This document shows, piece after piece, positions 29,462 through 41,536 of a stretch of DNA of 64,000 bases. The position numbers and the translations under genes were made by a program. Below the pieces are notes generated by a model that was not told where the DNA came from, made no database searches, and was given only the letters and a program-made list of their open reading frames with translations. Source of the stretch: Actinomycetota bacterium. GTDB lineage: Bacteria; Actinomycetota; Actinomycetes; Nanopelagicales; Nanopelagicaceae. Every line of letters begins with the position of its first letter. Within the stretch, counting starts at the first letter, position 1. The DNA lies in NCBI GenBank assembly GCA_009726125.1, contig WLIT01000003.1:1-64000 (forward strand). Direction: 5' to 3'.

Positions 29462-32400
29462 TCTTCACTAAGTAAATCTGCTGGACGTACAGTCTCATTT
29501 GAACCTATATAGTGAAAAGCTGCACTGATTTTCGATAGTGGAATCCCGTACAACTTCGAATAAGCCAAGCGATACATCGCCAATTGAATTGCCGCGGCCG
29601 CTAAATCATCTCCGCTCTTACTTTTGCCGGTCTTCCAATCAACAACTTCATAAGTGCCATCAGCCTCATAAACCGCATCAATTCGCCCTCTAAGCAGTAC
29701 GCCGCCAAGAACAGTTTCGAATGGCACTTCAATGCCACCTGGTGCTGGATCTCGCTTCGCCCAACTGCTGGCAAGCCACTTCGCTTTTAACTCCTCTAAA
29801 GGCAAGCCATCTGGATCTGCGCTGGAAATATCTAGAACATCTTCATCCAATACTTGTGGATCTTTATATTGCGCTTCGACCCAGAGGTGGAAAGCAGTTC
29901 CACGTCTGGCATATTTATCAATGTGGTTTGGCATTGGACGGCGAATATTTAACGCAAGCTCATCAGGATCTTTGGCGAGATTTACCAGAGTTGAAACTGA
30001 CATCCGAGTTGGCAGATTCACACTTAAATTCTTCTTTCCCTCTCTGCTCTCCACTATTAGCGCTATTGCATCACTAGCCAAACTAATCTCTTCTAGCGAT
30101 TTAGCGGCGCTAAGCAATTCTTCAGGTGTTGCAAAGGCGGGGATAGTTGAGACATATGCAACCGACTTTGCAACCTGTTCCGCACGAGCGGATCGGACTG
30201 GCCAACTTCCACTTCGCGGATTAGTTCGCGTTGGATTTTCGGTAGTTGGTTTGGTCATCTCAAAAATCTTATTCTTGGAATCGACTGAATCAACTACAGC
30301 CTCAACTAAGTTATAAAGAGCGCTGGCCTCAACGGAATTCATTCCATTTCCAAACCAAGATGCGGTTGCCAACAAATTAATTTTTGCTCGGGTAAATGCG
30401 ACATATGCCAGCCGCCACTCTTCCTCTTCGCGCCGCTTCTTCCAGGATTCTTTAACAACATCTAGGGCTTTTCGCACCTCAACATGTTTTGGCGATCCAG
30501 CTGGAAATTCAAAGTCATCAAATTGTTTAGCATCACCACGAAGTGAGATTGGTAGCGCTGCTGAGTTTGAAGTCCAGAGATCCAGGTTCTTGCCTGAACT
30601 TGGAAAGTTATCTGTAACTAAACCGGGTACTGCAACGAAATCCCATTCCGAGCCCTTTGCTGCATGGATTGTGAGAATCTGAACAGCGTGCTTATTGGCG
30701 GCGACAGATACTGGTTTTAGACCTCCCTCTTCGGAATCGGCAATCTTTAACCAATCAAGGAAGGTGGAAATAGTTCCGCCATTTCGTTGGAATTTACCGG
30801 CCTCATCTAAGAAGGCGTCTAAATGTTTGCGACCTTGGGCAAAACCATCACGAACCATAACTTCAGTATCAAGAAATAAGAATCGCTCGGCCTCCATGAT
30901 CGCATCCGTTATTGAGCCAGTTAAATATCTGCGAAGTTCGCGCAACTCCTTGGAAAATTTAAGTAATCGTTCGTACCCTATCTCCGAGAAGTTCGCTCGT
31001 GGCGCCTTTTCAAATACCTCTAAGGCTTCGATTGCACTTCCAATAGCAAAATCTTCCGCCTCCATAACTTCAGCGTTTGCGCTCTCCATTATTTTGCCGA
31101 CAGTCTTGCTAAGTGATTGGTCATAATTTGCGACAAGGGAACGAGCAAATTTACCTAGCGCTGCTAAATCTTTAGGACCTAGCGCAACTCTTGGCCCAGC
31201 AAGCAAACGCATAAGTGAACTGCCATTATCCGGAAAGGTCAAGGTACGAAGGAGCGCCAAGATATCGGCAATCTCTGGAACATGGATTAGCCCACCAAGT
31301 CCAACAACCTCAACCGGAATATTCTTAGATCTAAGGGCCTGTTCGATCTCACTTATATATTTACGGGAACGAACTAAGACTGCGAAAGTTTGTGGTTCTT
31401 CTAAATCGGCAGTGCGTTCTGGTGCGAACCAATACTTCTCAAAATGTTCGGCGATACCATTGGCTTCCATTGCAAGGGTTTCATATTGACCGCAGAGCAA
31501 AGTTCCAGTTCCAGCACTTGGGCGAAGTTTCAGCCGTTTCACACTTGCCGCTTTGCCACCGCGTCCAACAATCAACTCGCCAATTTTATCTACCGCTTGA
31601 TTTGCAATCTCTAGAATATTTTCATCATTACGCCAAGTTGTGAGCAAATTATGTTCAATACATGTTCCTTGTGAGCTACCGATAAAGCTCTTTCCGAAGG
31701 TATCAAGAGTCTGGGCACTTGCGCTGCGCCACCCGTAAATGGCTTGGTTTGGATCCCCAACGGCAGTCACGGCATGTCCATCGCCAAAGAGAGCTGATAA
31801 GAATTTAACTTGGCTTACAGAGGTATCTTGATATTCATCTAGCAGAACGACTTTATATTTAGCGCGTTCAGCGGAGATTATTTCCGCAGTAAATTCGGCA
31901 CCGCCTGTCTCACCACTTACTAGCTTTGCCACTAGCGACATCTGATCATTGAAGGTAAGAAGCCCGCGTTCTAAGCGATATCTTTCATACTCATCAACCA
32001 TCGGCAGAATTGCTAGCCGTTCCTTAAGTGAAGAGTGAAGATCTCGTACTGGATCATTTGATTGGGTATCTGAAATAGTTGAAAATTTCTCAAGAATCGA
32101 TTCGCAGAAAGCGCGTACATCAGTAGTTGTTTTCCCGTGCTCACCAAGTGCCGCTGATAGGCCCATTACTTTATCCACGATTGTTTTCGCGGCATGAGAA
32201 ATATCGCTGCCGTTTGTGGCCTCACTTGTAAAATTATTGACAATATTATTTGCAATCTGCCAAGCCGCAGCCTCGCCAATTGGATCTGCTGTTGCATCTA
32301 CACCCATCCGGATTGCATGTTCGGATAAAACTCGACCGGCATATGAGTGATAAGTAGAGACTGTAACTGCAATATCTATCTCAGATTTGCTGACGCTATC

Positions 32401-32721
32401 AATCGGTAGTAAACCAATTTTACGAAGTTGACGGAGGCGTTTACGAATTCTAGAAGAGAGCTCACCAGCCGCTTTTCTGGTAAACGTTAGCCCGAGAATT
32501 TCATCTGGTCGAACAATCCCATTTGCAACTAACCAGAGAACACGGGCGCTCATGGTTTCGGTCTTTCCAGAACCTGCGCCAGCAATTACAACGGTTGGCC
32601 CTAAGTGATGTGATTCAATAATAGGAATCTGTTCCGGACTTGGACCCTTGAATTTTGGATCAATTGTGCGAAGTGCGTTTCCAATATCTTCCGCCGAGTA
32701 CTTAATCTTTTGCTCGCTCAT
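29431..32721 (-). CDS. adnB: UvrD-type helicase-nuclease (AdnB-like)
   Basis: GAGSGKTETMSARV, LLDEYQDTSVSQ, AVGDPNQAIYGWRSA; C-terminal nuclease motif VVDWKTGK; paired with an adnA-like gene next to nudC. Confidence 0.9.
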   Translation of the reverse strand: MSEQKIKYSAEDIGNALRTIDPKFKGPSPEQIPIIESHHLGPTVVIAGAGSGKTETMSARVLWLVANGIVRPDEILGLTFTRKAAGELSSRIRKRLRQLRKIGLLPIDSVSKSEIDIAVTVSTYHSYAGRVLSEHAIRMGVDATADPIGEAAAWQIANNIVNNFTSEATNGSDISHAAKTIVDKVMGLSAALGEHGKTTTDVRAFCESILEKFSTISDTQSNDPVRDLHSSLKERLAILPMVDEYERYRLERGLLTFNDQMSLVAKLVSGETGGAEFTAEIISAERAKYKVVLLDEYQDTSVSQVKFLSALFGDGHAVTAVGDPNQAIYGWRSASAQTLDTFGKSFIGSSQGTCIEHNLLTTWRNDENILEIANQAVDKIGELIVGRGGKAASVKRLKLRPSAGTGTLLCGQYETLAMEANGIAEHFEKYWFAPERTADLEEPQTFAVLVRSRKYISEIEQALRSKNIPVEVVGLGGLIHVPEIADILALLRTLTFPDNGSSLMRLLAGPRVALGPKDLAALGKFARSLVANYDQSLSKTVGKIMESANAEVMEAEDFAIGSAIEALEVFEKAPRANFSEIGYERLLKFSKELRELRRYLTGSITDAIMEAERFLFLDTEVMVRDGFAQGRKHLDAFLDEAGKFQRNGGTISTFLDWLKIADSEEGGLKPVSVAANKHAVQILTIHAAKGSEWDFVAVPGLVTDNFPSSGKNLDLWTSNSAALPISLRGDAKQFDDFEFPAGSPKHVEVRKALDVVKESWKKRREEEEWRLAYVAFTRAKINLLATASWFGNGMNSVEASALYNLVEAVVDSVDSKNKIFEMTKPTTENPTRTNPRSGSWPVRSARAEQVAKSVAYVSTIPAFATPEELLSAAKSLEEISLASDAIALIVESREGKKNLSVNLPTRMSVSTLVNLAKDPDELALNIRRPMPNHIDKYARRGTAFHLWVEAQYKDPQVLDEDVLDISSADPDGLPLEELKAKWLASSWAKRDPAPGGIEVPFETVLGGVLLRGRIDAVYEADGTYEVVDWKTGKSKSGDDLAAAAIQLAMYRLAYSKLYGIPLSKISAAFHYIGSNETVRPADLLSEDQLISIVTGK

Positions 32722-35700
32722 TGATTAATCACCGACCGACCCTGGGGCTGGATGGGACAAAGCCCTTTAACGGCGCAGGTTCTGCAGCGATCGTTCACGG
32801 TGGCGATGAATTCATTGGCTGACATGGCATCAGCTGCGGCGATAACTTCCGCCTTTATAAGTTCGTGCTCTTTAACTGGTTGTGGTTTTGCTGATGCAGA
32901 TTTGGTATCAGTACCTAAAAATAGAAGTTCGGCGCCGGCGCTCAACTTGCCTGGTGGCTCGCCAGTAAAGGCCTCTTCATAAACTGCGAGTTGATAACCA
33001 GCAAGTTGTTTATGATCTTCAGCCTTCTTCTTTGTGATATCCGGAGCGCCAGTTTTCAAGTCAACAATGTAGACCCGACCTTCTTCATCGATTTCAACTC
33101 GGTCAACGCTGCCATTAAATAGCGCACGGCCGATAGTTTTTTCAAATTCTGCTTCCACCGCAAATAGCGTTCGCTTCGATTTATTTTCGGAGTGCCATTT
33201 GTAGAATTTTTCCAACTTTTCCAGCGCCTGATTAAATTGATAATCCCGAACCCAACCCTTATTTCCATCAATTAACTGCCAACCGCTCTCTAGCCGAGTA
33301 GCAAGTTCTTCGTAAGATAGACCGGGTTCACTCTTTAACATCGCAGCAAGTGAGTGAATTGCAATACCGAGTAATTGCGCAGTCGAATCGCCATCGCGAC
33401 CACCGCTCTTTTCGATAAACCATTTAAGGCCACATTCCGAGAATGATTGAAGATTGCTTGGTGAGACCGAAACCTGAGCGCCTTCTGGCAGAACAGGTTC
33501 ATCGCTACTTAGTTTTAACGAACCCAACCAATTCTCACTCTTTGCACTTTGAATCTCATTTGCCGCCAAAGTGTTAAGTAACTTTGCTGCGAACTCTTGC
33601 TTGCTGGAATTTGTGCCATCGAGGTCGCGACGTAGCGTTGACACTAAAGCCTGTGGGGTTAGCGATCTTGGAAGTTCAATGTTGTCAGAATCAATAGATG
33701 AAGTGCCATGAATGAATTCATAAATATCTTCGAAGTATTGCGAAGGTTCTGAGTCATCTTCTTTGGAGTAGGCAGTTACAACTAGCGCCCGTTTTGCCCT
33801 AGAAATAGCCACGTTTAGCAGCCGTCGCTCATCTTCAATCAGCGCGCTTGCGGCACTTGCTTCAATTTCGCGGCGCGCAGTTAATTGGCTTCGCTGTGAT
33901 TCAACTAGGCGTTCACTGCCAAGAAGGGAGCCGCGTTGTCGCAAATTTGGCCAGACGCCTTCTTGCAGACCAGTGATCGCAACTAAATCCCACTCCAAAC
34001 CCTTTGCGCTATGAACCGTTAAAACACTTACAACTTCACCACGTTGCCCCCGGGCTGCGATTGCATCAGATTGAATTGATTCACTTAGTAATTGATCTAA
34101 GAAGAGTTGTGGATCAGAACCAGGCATGCGTTCTGCGAAGCGACGAGCAGATTCAAAGAGTGTGATGACGGCATCTAAATCGCGATCTGCCGCGGCGCCA
34201 CGAGCACCACCTTTTAGTGCGCGATTGCGCCAGGTCGTAGCAAGTGAATCGCCTTCATAATTCTTCGCAGTATTCCAGATGGCCCAAATCAAATCTGCGA
34301 TATCAACTTTATTATTACCTTTGGAGTTCATGCGCACAACTTTTCGCGCTTCGGCAATTACATCTGCAACTCGCTTTAGCGAAAGTAATTGCTCCCAAGG
34401 AAGCGGCGCATCATTGTTATCTAAAATTTCAAGAATCACTTGTGTCGAAGGCTTAGCCTCATCCCCTGATTCACGAATTTTTCCGAGATCAATTCGCATC
34501 TGACGCAACGAAAGCGCATCTGCGCCACCGAATTCTGAGAAGAGAATCTCTTCGATTAAGCCCCAATTACTTGGAACTAATTTAATTTTGCCGAGGGCGA
34601 TTTGGGCGATAGTTAGAATTGGTTTTATCGCTGGGTTTTCACCAAGTGCAAGTGCGCCTGAATCAATTTGAATAGGAATATTGTTTAGGGCAAATGCTCG
34701 GGATATCGCAGAAACTCCGGCACCAGGTGAGCGAAGAATTACCGCCATCTCTGACCAAGCAATTCCATCTCGCAGGTGCGCTGTGCGAAGCGCATGAGCA
34801 ATGTAATTGGCGCAATCGGATTGGCTGGCCAGCTTCGCCACATCTATGGCGGAAGTAGCGTTGTTAGCGGGGTTTAGCGGCTTGCTTGGATTTCGAAACT
34901 TGGTCGCAATCGCATTGCTTAGCTCAGTAATCGAAGCCGGTGTACGAATTGCCGATGTTAAGTGCAGCTCTTGATAGCTATTTGTATCTGTATATGCGCG
35001 CACGCCTTCGGGATCTGCGCCTCGGAACTGACCGATTGCAGATTGCGGGTCGGCAAATAATATGACTCGATCACTAGCTAATAAATTTAGGAGTTCCCGG
35101 TGTGAGTTATCGCTCTCTTGAAATTCATCAACAATGATTAGCTTAAATTTATTCTGAAAAGAGTTGCGAATATCGGGCTTGGAGTTCAAATCTGAAATAG
35201 CCTGCGAGATTATGGAACTTGAATCTATCCGCTTGGCCGATCCAGAGATAAAGCCATAACGAATAGCTAGAACTTCGTCATAGATCTTCCAGAAATTTGC
35301 TGCGGCTTCCCACCAAGGTTCATTAAGCAAGCGCCCACTTTCGATTAACTGCTTATATGTAAAGTTACGCTCACTTGCTCGAAGAATTAGATCGCGAAGT
35401 TCGCGAGCAAAACCCTTAGTTGTTAGAGCCGGTTCTAACGCCTTTGGCCATTTAACTTGTGGTGAGTACTCAGGATTCGCTAATAGTTCACGGATAAATG
35501 AATCTTGTTCGGCGCCAGAGATTAATACATATCCCGGTTCGCTCTCATCTCGCTTCGTATTTATTATTGAGAAGGCTAGTGAATGAAAGGTACGAACAAT
35601 TGGTTCGAAGGCGCTAGCACCAGATTGAATAACTATTTGATCTCGCAACTCTGATGCGCGTTCGCGACCATAAGTTAAAATTAAAATTGAATTGGGATCA

Positions 35701-35897
35701 AAACCCGATTTAATTTGGGCAACAACACTCTCAATCAGCGTTGCACTCTTTCCGGTTCCGGGCCCACCGTAAACAATGAGCCGTGGAACTTTGGAATCGA
35801 TAACCGAGGCCTGTTCAGCGCTCGGTACGAAAAGTGCAGAGGCGACGACAGGACGCAACAACTCAATCTTGCGAGCTGTTTTCTCGTTTCGGGCCAT
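32718..35897 (-). CDS. adnA: UvrD-type helicase-nuclease (AdnA-like)
   Basis: GGPGTGKSATLIESV, VTVHSAKGLEWDLVAI, nuclease VDLKTGAPD and Fe-S-type Cys cluster CRTCAVKGLCPIQ; 4-bp overlap with adnB. Confidence 0.9.
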   Translation of the reverse strand: MARNEKTARKIELLRPVVASALFVPSAEQASVIDSKVPRLIVYGGPGTGKSATLIESVVAQIKSGFDPNSILILTYGRERASELRDQIVIQSGASAFEPIVRTFHSLAFSIINTKRDESEPGYVLISGAEQDSFIRELLANPEYSPQVKWPKALEPALTTKGFARELRDLILRASERNFTYKQLIESGRLLNEPWWEAAANFWKIYDEVLAIRYGFISGSAKRIDSSSIISQAISDLNSKPDIRNSFQNKFKLIIVDEFQESDNSHRELLNLLASDRVILFADPQSAIGQFRGADPEGVRAYTDTNSYQELHLTSAIRTPASITELSNAIATKFRNPSKPLNPANNATSAIDVAKLASQSDCANYIAHALRTAHLRDGIAWSEMAVILRSPGAGVSAISRAFALNNIPIQIDSGALALGENPAIKPILTIAQIALGKIKLVPSNWGLIEEILFSEFGGADALSLRQMRIDLGKIRESGDEAKPSTQVILEILDNNDAPLPWEQLLSLKRVADVIAEARKVVRMNSKGNNKVDIADLIWAIWNTAKNYEGDSLATTWRNRALKGGARGAAADRDLDAVITLFESARRFAERMPGSDPQLFLDQLLSESIQSDAIAARGQRGEVVSVLTVHSAKGLEWDLVAITGLQEGVWPNLRQRGSLLGSERLVESQRSQLTARREIEASAASALIEDERRLLNVAISRAKRALVVTAYSKEDDSEPSQYFEDIYEFIHGTSSIDSDNIELPRSLTPQALVSTLRRDLDGTNSSKQEFAAKLLNTLAANEIQSAKSENWLGSLKLSSDEPVLPEGAQVSVSPSNLQSFSECGLKWFIEKSGGRDGDSTAQLLGIAIHSLAAMLKSEPGLSYEELATRLESGWQLIDGNKGWVRDYQFNQALEKLEKFYKWHSENKSKRTLFAVEAEFEKTIGRALFNGSVDRVEIDEEGRVYIVDLKTGAPDITKKKAEDHKQLAGYQLAVYEEAFTGEPPGKLSAGAELLFLGTDTKSASAKPQPVKEHELIKAEVIAAADAMSANEFIATVNDRCRTCAVKGLCPIQPQGRSVINQ

Positions 35898-35932
35898 AGG
35901 GATATCTAACCCAAGGTCACCGACAAAATCGG

Positions 35933-37843
35933 TTATTCAGCGTTCTGATTAACCTTCTTGGCGCGACCCACGTTACGTGCTCGCTCATTTTGATCAAGAA
36001 TGGTCTTGCGAACTCGAACGTGCTTTGGAGTTACCTCAACACACTCATCTTCGCGACAGAATTCAAGAGCTTGCTCAAGGTTTAGCAACCTTGGCGGAAT
36101 AATTCGGTTGGCATCGTCAGCACCAGATGAACGCATATTTGTAAGCTTCTTTTCGCGAACAATATTTACATCCATATCTTCGGTACGTGAATTCTCGCCA
36201 ACAATCATTCCTTCATAAACTTCAGTTCCTACTTCAAGGAAGATAACGCCACGCTCTTGAACACCATCAACTGCGTAAGCAGTGACAGTTCCACGACGAT
36301 CGGCAACAAGTGATCCGCTAAGTCGTGTGCGAATTTCACCATTCCAGTTCTCGTAACCATCAAATACGTGGTGAAGTAATCCAGTTCCGCGAGTTTCAGT
36401 TAAGAATTCGGTACGGAATCCAATGAGGCCTCGTGATGGAACTTTGTAATCCATACGGATCCAACCAGTTCCATGATTAACCATTTGCTCCATGCGGCCC
36501 TTACGAAGTGCCATAAGTTGAGTTACAACTCCAAGATAATCTTCTGGAATATCAATTGAAAGTCGTTCCATTGGCTCTTGAAGTTTTCCATCAACCATCT
36601 TCACAACTACTTGTGGCTTACCAACAGTTAATTCGAAACCTTCACGACGCATGATTTCAACTAGTACTGCAAGTTGTAATTCGCCTCGGCCTTGAACTTC
36701 CCAAGTATCAGGACGCTCAGTATTAAGAACGCGAAGTGAAACGTTACCGACTAATTCGGCATCAAGACGGTTCTTAACTTGGCGCGCAGTAAGAAGCTTT
36801 CCTTCTTGTCCGGCAATCGGTGAAGTATTGATACCAATTGTCATCGAAATTGATGGTTCATCAACGATGATCAGTGGAAGTGCATATGGCTTTTCCAGAT
36901 CTGCAAGCGTTTCGCCCAGGGTAATTGTTTCAATTCCCGAAATTGCGACGATATCTCCAGGTCCAGCCTCAAGTGCAGGAACGCGCTCTAGGCCATCAGT
37001 AATAAGAAGCTCTGCGATCTTTACGCGTTCGCTAGTTCCATCAGTCTTCATCCACATTACGCTCTCGCCTTTTTTGATTACGCCTTCGCGAATTCGGCAG
37101 AGTGCAAGACGGCCAAGATAAGGAGATGAGTCGAGGTTCGTAACGTGTGCTTGTAGTGGCGCACCTTCGTGATAAACCGGAGCAGGAATCGTCTTGAAAA
37201 TAACTTCGAATAACGCATCCAAGTTTTCGCGATCTGGCATTACGCCATTTTCTGGACGGTTCATTGATGCGCGACCAGCTTTAGCTGATGCGTAAACAAC
37301 TGGAAATTCAATTTGATCATCATTTGCATCTAAATCCATGAATAAGCCGTAGGCCTCGTCAACAACTTCTGGAATACGTGAATCGGGGCGATCAACTTTA
37401 TTGATTACCAAAATTACTGGAAGGTTCTTCTCTAACGCTTTGCGGAGCACGAAGCGGGTCTGTGGAAGTGGTCCTTCAGATGCATCTACAAGAAGAATTA
37501 CGCCGTCAACCATTTCAAGTCCGCGCTCTACTTCGCCACCGAAGTCGGCGTGGCCTGGAGTATCAATAATGTTAACAATCTGGTTGCCGCGATGAATTGA
37601 GGTGTTCTTCGCAAGAATGGTAATTCCTTTTTCGCGTTCGAGATCCATCGAGTCCATAACACGGTCGCGGTTCTCTCCCTCTTTCTGGTGCTCGGAAAAC
37701 GCACCTGATTGCGTCAACATCGCATCGACCAATGTGGTCTTACCATGGTCCACGTGAGCAATGATTGCTACGTTACGGAGTTCATCACGCTTCTTGAGTT
37801 CGCCAGTTAAATATGGGCTTTTCTCGTATCTTATTTTTGTCAT
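35933..37843 (-). CDS. typA: Translational GTPase TypA/BipA
   Basis: [36 protein letters not shown]. Confidence 0.96.
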   Translation of the reverse strand: MTKIRYEKSPYLTGELKKRDELRNVAIIAHVDHGKTTLVDAMLTQSGAFSEHQKEGENRDRVMDSMDLEREKGITILAKNTSIHRGNQIVNIIDTPGHADFGGEVERGLEMVDGVILLVDASEGPLPQTRFVLRKALEKNLPVILVINKVDRPDSRIPEVVDEAYGLFMDLDANDDQIEFPVVYASAKAGRASMNRPENGVMPDRENLDALFEVIFKTIPAPVYHEGAPLQAHVTNLDSSPYLGRLALCRIREGVIKKGESVMWMKTDGTSERVKIAELLITDGLERVPALEAGPGDIVAISGIETITLGETLADLEKPYALPLIIVDEPSISMTIGINTSPIAGQEGKLLTARQVKNRLDAELVGNVSLRVLNTERPDTWEVQGRGELQLAVLVEIMRREGFELTVGKPQVVVKMVDGKLQEPMERLSIDIPEDYLGVVTQLMALRKGRMEQMVNHGTGWIRMDYKVPSRGLIGFRTEFLTETRGTGLLHHVFDGYENWNGEIRTRLSGSLVADRRGTVTAYAVDGVQERGVIFLEVGTEVYEGMIVGENSRTEDMDVNIVREKKLTNMRSSGADDANRIIPPRLLNLEQALEFCREDECVEVTPKHVRVRKTILDQNERARNVGRAKKVNQNAE

Positions 37844-38928
37844 TAGTTATTAAACCTAAATTCCACTACATCGCCATCGGACATTACATATTCCTTGCCT
37901 TCCATTCGAACCTTGCCGCGGGCCTTGGCTTCCGCCATAGAACCTGCGCCAATTAAATCGTTAAATGCAACGATTTCAGCCTTAATGAAACCTTTTTGAA
38001 AATCGGTGTGAATTACACCGGCCGCTACTGGTGCGGTATCTCCCTTGTGAATAGTCCAAGCGCGTGTTTCTTTTGGACCCGCAGTTAAATAAGTTTGCAA
38101 ACCTAAAGTATTAAATCCAACTCGCGCCAAAGTTGAAAGACCTGGCTCTTCTAAACCAATTGCGGCTAACAACTCCATTGCATCGGCATCATCAAGTTCG
38201 GCAAGTTCGGCCTCAGTTTTAGCATCTAAGAATATTGCTTCTGATGGCGCAACCATGGCAGCTAATTTTGTGCGAAGTTCGGCATCGGCAAGTTCTGCGG
38301 CATCAACGTTGAAGACATATAAGAATGGTTTTGCAGTCATTAGATGAAGATCAGCGATTAAAGTTAAATCAACCTTTGAGCCGTAAAGTAATTTGCCGGC
38401 ATTTAATATCTCTTGTGCTTGCTTTACCGCTTCAAGAACTGGCGCAACTTCCTTCTTAATGCGCACTTCTTTCTCTAATCGGGGAACTGCTTTTTCAATA
38501 GTCTGTAAATCTGCCAGGCCAAGTTCGGTATTGATAACTTCGATGTCAGAAGCTGGATCAACAAATGCTGCGGCTCGTTCACCTTCGCGCATTACATTCT
38601 CATCATTGAAAACTCGGATGACCTGACAGATTGCATCGGTCTCACGAATGTTTGCAAGAAATTTATTTCCAAGTCCAGCGCCTTCAGATGCGCCCTTAAC
38701 AATTCCAGCGATATCTACGAAGGAGACAACGGCTGGCAGGATTTTTTCTGAGCTAAAGATTTCGGCAAGTTTAGGCAGGCGGGTATCGGGCACGCCCACC
38801 ATTCCAACATTTGGCTCGATGGTTGCGAAGGGGTAGTTCGCGGCCAGAACGTTGTTCTTGGTTAGAGCGTTAAAAAGGGTCGATTTGCCCACATTTGGCA
38901 GTCCAACAATTCCAATAGAGAGGCTCAC
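37843..38928 (-). CDS. ychF: Redox-regulated ATPase/GTPase YchF
   Basis: [33 protein letters not shown]-like C-terminal domain. Confidence 0.96.
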   Translation of the reverse strand: MSLSIGIVGLPNVGKSTLFNALTKNNVLAANYPFATIEPNVGMVGVPDTRLPKLAEIFSSEKILPAVVSFVDIAGIVKGASEGAGLGNKFLANIRETDAICQVIRVFNDENVMREGERAAAFVDPASDIEVINTELGLADLQTIEKAVPRLEKEVRIKKEVAPVLEAVKQAQEILNAGKLLYGSKVDLTLIADLHLMTAKPFLYVFNVDAAELADAELRTKLAAMVAPSEAIFLDAKTEAELAELDDADAMELLAAIGLEEPGLSTLARVGFNTLGLQTYLTAGPKETRAWTIHKGDTAPVAAGVIHTDFQKGFIKAEIVAFNDLIGAGSMAEAKARGKVRMEGKEYVMSDGDVVEFRFNN

Positions 38929-38979
38929 AAGGAGTAGAGCCTACGGGGGTTTGTCAGTGCTTCCTGCCACGATACGGGC

Positions 38980-40134
38980 ATGGATGTAATTTTGGGCGTA
39001 ATAATCGGACTGGCTGTTGGGATTCTCATTGGATTTCTCGTAAAAAGTGGGAGATCTAATCCGGATTCGGCTGATAATCCACTAATTAAAGATCTTAAAT
39101 CAGAGTTAGAACGCGAGCGAAATTCGACTGCTGCCGCAACAAAGTTAACTGATGAGTTAGAGACGATGAAGAAGACCGTTGAAAAATTAACTGAAGCTGC
39201 GGGAGCCGCAGATCTGCGCCGAGTTCGTGCCGAAACTGAGATTACCGAACAAGTTAAATCAATGGCATCACATAATGAAAATTTAGTTAAGCAGACGCGC
39301 GCTATTGCCGGCGCTCTTGCAAGCTCTCAGACTCGCGGAAAATTTGGCGAGGCCCACCTTGAAAAATTATTGGAGAGTGCAGGTCTAATTGAAAATGAAC
39401 ATTTCACGAGACAATCAGCATCTGAAAAAATTGGTGACTCTGGCGCTATCCCGGATGTAACAATAAATATGCCTGGTGGCAGCGTTATCTATATTGACTC
39501 GAAATTTCCCTTCCAAAGATTCTATGAGGCCTTCGAAACCGAAGATGATGTTCTGCGCAAAGAGTTATTGGTTGAGCATTCAAAAGATTTGTTGGCGCAT
39601 ATCCAAGCGCTCTCAAAGCGCAATTATGCCGAGCGCGGGCCATCGCCAGATTTCGTAATTCTTTACGCCCCAATCGATGCAATTTTTATCGAAGCGGTCA
39701 AAGCAATTCCCGACTTTCTTGAAACCTCATTTCGATTAGGTGTAACTATCGCTACCCCAACATCAATGATGGCGCTGCTTCGTACCGTTGGTTATTTGTT
39801 TAGTCGAAATCGCGTTGCGGCAAATGCTGAAGAGATTCAGAGCCTGGCGGTTAAATTCTTGCGCGATGTTTCATCGCTCCACGACAAAATTGTGACTGTT
39901 GGCGATCGGCTAAAGAGCACGCTTAAGGCTTACAACGACATGATTCCTACCGCCGAGACCACGGTGCTAAGTGCAGCGAAGAAGATGAAATCACTGGATG
40001 TTTCTGGAAAACCGCTAAAGGCTTTTCCTGAGGTATCCGAAAATTTGCGAGCACTTGAGAGTAAATTAGCCTTGGATGCACCAGAGGATTTTATTGAAGT
40101 CGAAGAGATTTCAGATGAGGATGACGAGAAATGA
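38980..40134 (+). CDS. rmuC: DNA recombination protein RmuC
   Basis: N-terminal TM, coiled coil, RGKFGEAHLEKLLESAGL and IDSKFPFQ. Confidence 0.93.
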   Translation: MDVILGVIIGLAVGILIGFLVKSGRSNPDSADNPLIKDLKSELERERNSTAAATKLTDELETMKKTVEKLTEAAGAADLRRVRAETEITEQVKSMASHNENLVKQTRAIAGALASSQTRGKFGEAHLEKLLESAGLIENEHFTRQSASEKIGDSGAIPDVTINMPGGSVIYIDSKFPFQRFYEAFETEDDVLRKELLVEHSKDLLAHIQALSKRNYAERGPSPDFVILYAPIDAIFIEAVKAIPDFLETSFRLGVTIATPTSMMALLRTVGYLFSRNRVAANAEEIQSLAVKFLRDVSSLHDKIVTVGDRLKSTLKAYNDMIPTAETTVLSAAKKMKSLDVSGKPLKAFPEVSENLRALESKLALDAPEDFIEVEEISDEDDEK

Positions 40135-40541
40135 GTAGCTCCTTAAATTCAGTTAGATCAAAGGCGGTTAAAGGGCGAGGCCTTACCGTGCCTGGTGTGG
40201 TTATCCTGCAATCTCTACTTATCTTTAGCTTTGAAGTTCTTGAATACACAGTTACAAAAGTTGGCTTCGTTACCGGTCTTGCAATCTTGCTTTCATCTCT
40301 AGGTGGTCTATATCTAGGGCGTCCTGGAACTTCATATGCAAGCGCGGTAAATCCACCAATTGCCTTCCTATTTTCAACGCTAATCATTATGGCAACAATT
40401 GGCGGCACCGGTTTCGCACCTTCGAAGGTTGGACTAGAACTTATTACGAATCTATCGGCTGTGGCTCCCTGGTTGATTACCGGAGCAGTGATTGCCTGGG
40501 CCTCACACTTTGCACTTTTGCGCAAATACTCGCGCAAATAG
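40131..40541 (+). CDS. Small membrane protein (DUF6542-like)
   Basis: Four hydrophobic segments; 4-bp overlap with rmuC. Confidence 0.65.
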   Translation: MSSSLNSVRSKAVKGRGLTVPGVVILQSLLIFSFEVLEYTVTKVGFVTGLAILLSSLGGLYLGRPGTSYASAVNPPIAFLFSTLIIMATIGGTGFAPSKVGLELITNLSAVAPWLITGAVIAWASHFALLRKYSRK

Positions 40542-40557
40542 TTAGAGTTTTTGCGCG
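40531..40557. terminator. Candidate bidirectional terminator hairpin overlapping two convergent stop codons
   Basis: CGCGCAAA-tagttagagtt-TTTGCGCG; loop contains TAG (plus-strand gene) and TTA (ispH stop, minus). Confidence 0.6.
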
Positions 40558-41498
40558 GCTTTTAAATCCTTACGAAGCTCTGGTGGAATCGAAAATAATA
40601 GATGCTCTTCCATTGCAGTAACAGTTTCAACATCACCGTATCCGCGCTTTGCTAGCTCTTTTAATAAATCTTGAACTAAAATCTCTGGAACTGAAGCGCC
40701 GCTAGATACGCCAATTATTTCAACTCCATCAAACCATTCATCTTTAACTTCCGCGGCGTAATCAATTAGATATGCGGCTTTTGTGCCATATTCGAGGGCA
40801 ACTTCAACTAAGCGAACAGAGTTTGAAGAATTCCTAGAACCAACAATCAAAACCAAATCCGCTTTAGGTGAAATCTCTTTTATCGCGACTTGACGATTCT
40901 GAGTCGCATAGCAAATGTCATCACTTGGTGGATCTATCAAATTTGGAAAGCGCTTCTTAAGGGCTGCCACAGTTGTTAGGGTCTCATCAACGCTTAACGT
41001 AGTCTGGGAAAGCCAAGCCACCTTATTTTCATCTGGAACTTTTATATCTTTAATGCCATCAACGCCATCAACTAAAATAATTCGATCTGGTGCTTCGCCA
41101 GCAGTTCCCTCAACTTCTTCATGGCCTTCATGGCCAATTAACAAAATAGTTAAATCCTCGGCTGCAAATCGTTTAACCTCATGATGAACCTTTGTTACTA
41201 GTGGGCAGGTTGCATCTATAGTTTTTAAATTTCGTTGGGCAGCGCTCTCATGAACTGCGGGTGAGACGCCATGGGCGGAGAAAATTACGGTCTGACCCTC
41301 GGGAACTTCATCATTTTCAGATACAAAGATTGCGCCGCGGGCTTCAAGAGTTGAGACCACATGCTTGTTGTGGACAATCTCTTTGCGGACATATACCGGG
41401 GCGCCATAAAGGTCCAAGGCTTTCTCAACTGTGATAACTGCGCGATCAACTCCTGCGCAATATCCGCGAGGAGCCGCCAGCAAGACCCGTTTTCCCAT
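40542..41498 (-). CDS. ispH: 4-hydroxy-3-methylbut-2-enyl diphosphate reductase
   Basis: [47 protein letters not shown]. Confidence 0.97.
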   Translation of the reverse strand: MGKRVLLAAPRGYCAGVDRAVITVEKALDLYGAPVYVRKEIVHNKHVVSTLEARGAIFVSENDEVPEGQTVIFSAHGVSPAVHESAAQRNLKTIDATCPLVTKVHHEVKRFAAEDLTILLIGHEGHEEVEGTAGEAPDRIILVDGVDGIKDIKVPDENKVAWLSQTTLSVDETLTTVAALKKRFPNLIDPPSDDICYATQNRQVAIKEISPKADLVLIVGSRNSSNSVRLVEVALEYGTKAAYLIDYAAEVKDEWFDGVEIIGVSSGASVPEILVQDLLKELAKRGYGDVETVTAMEEHLLFSIPPELRKDLKAAQKL

Positions 41499-41536
41499 TT
41501 CCCAATCCTAATTGGTAAGCCGATTACTATCGACTC

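Noticed and set aside
32718-35897. RecB/AddAB-type novel defence nuclease
   Set aside because: Paired helicase-nucleases next to nudC/uvrD2/whiB7 match the conserved actinobacterial AdnAB location; housekeeping repair.
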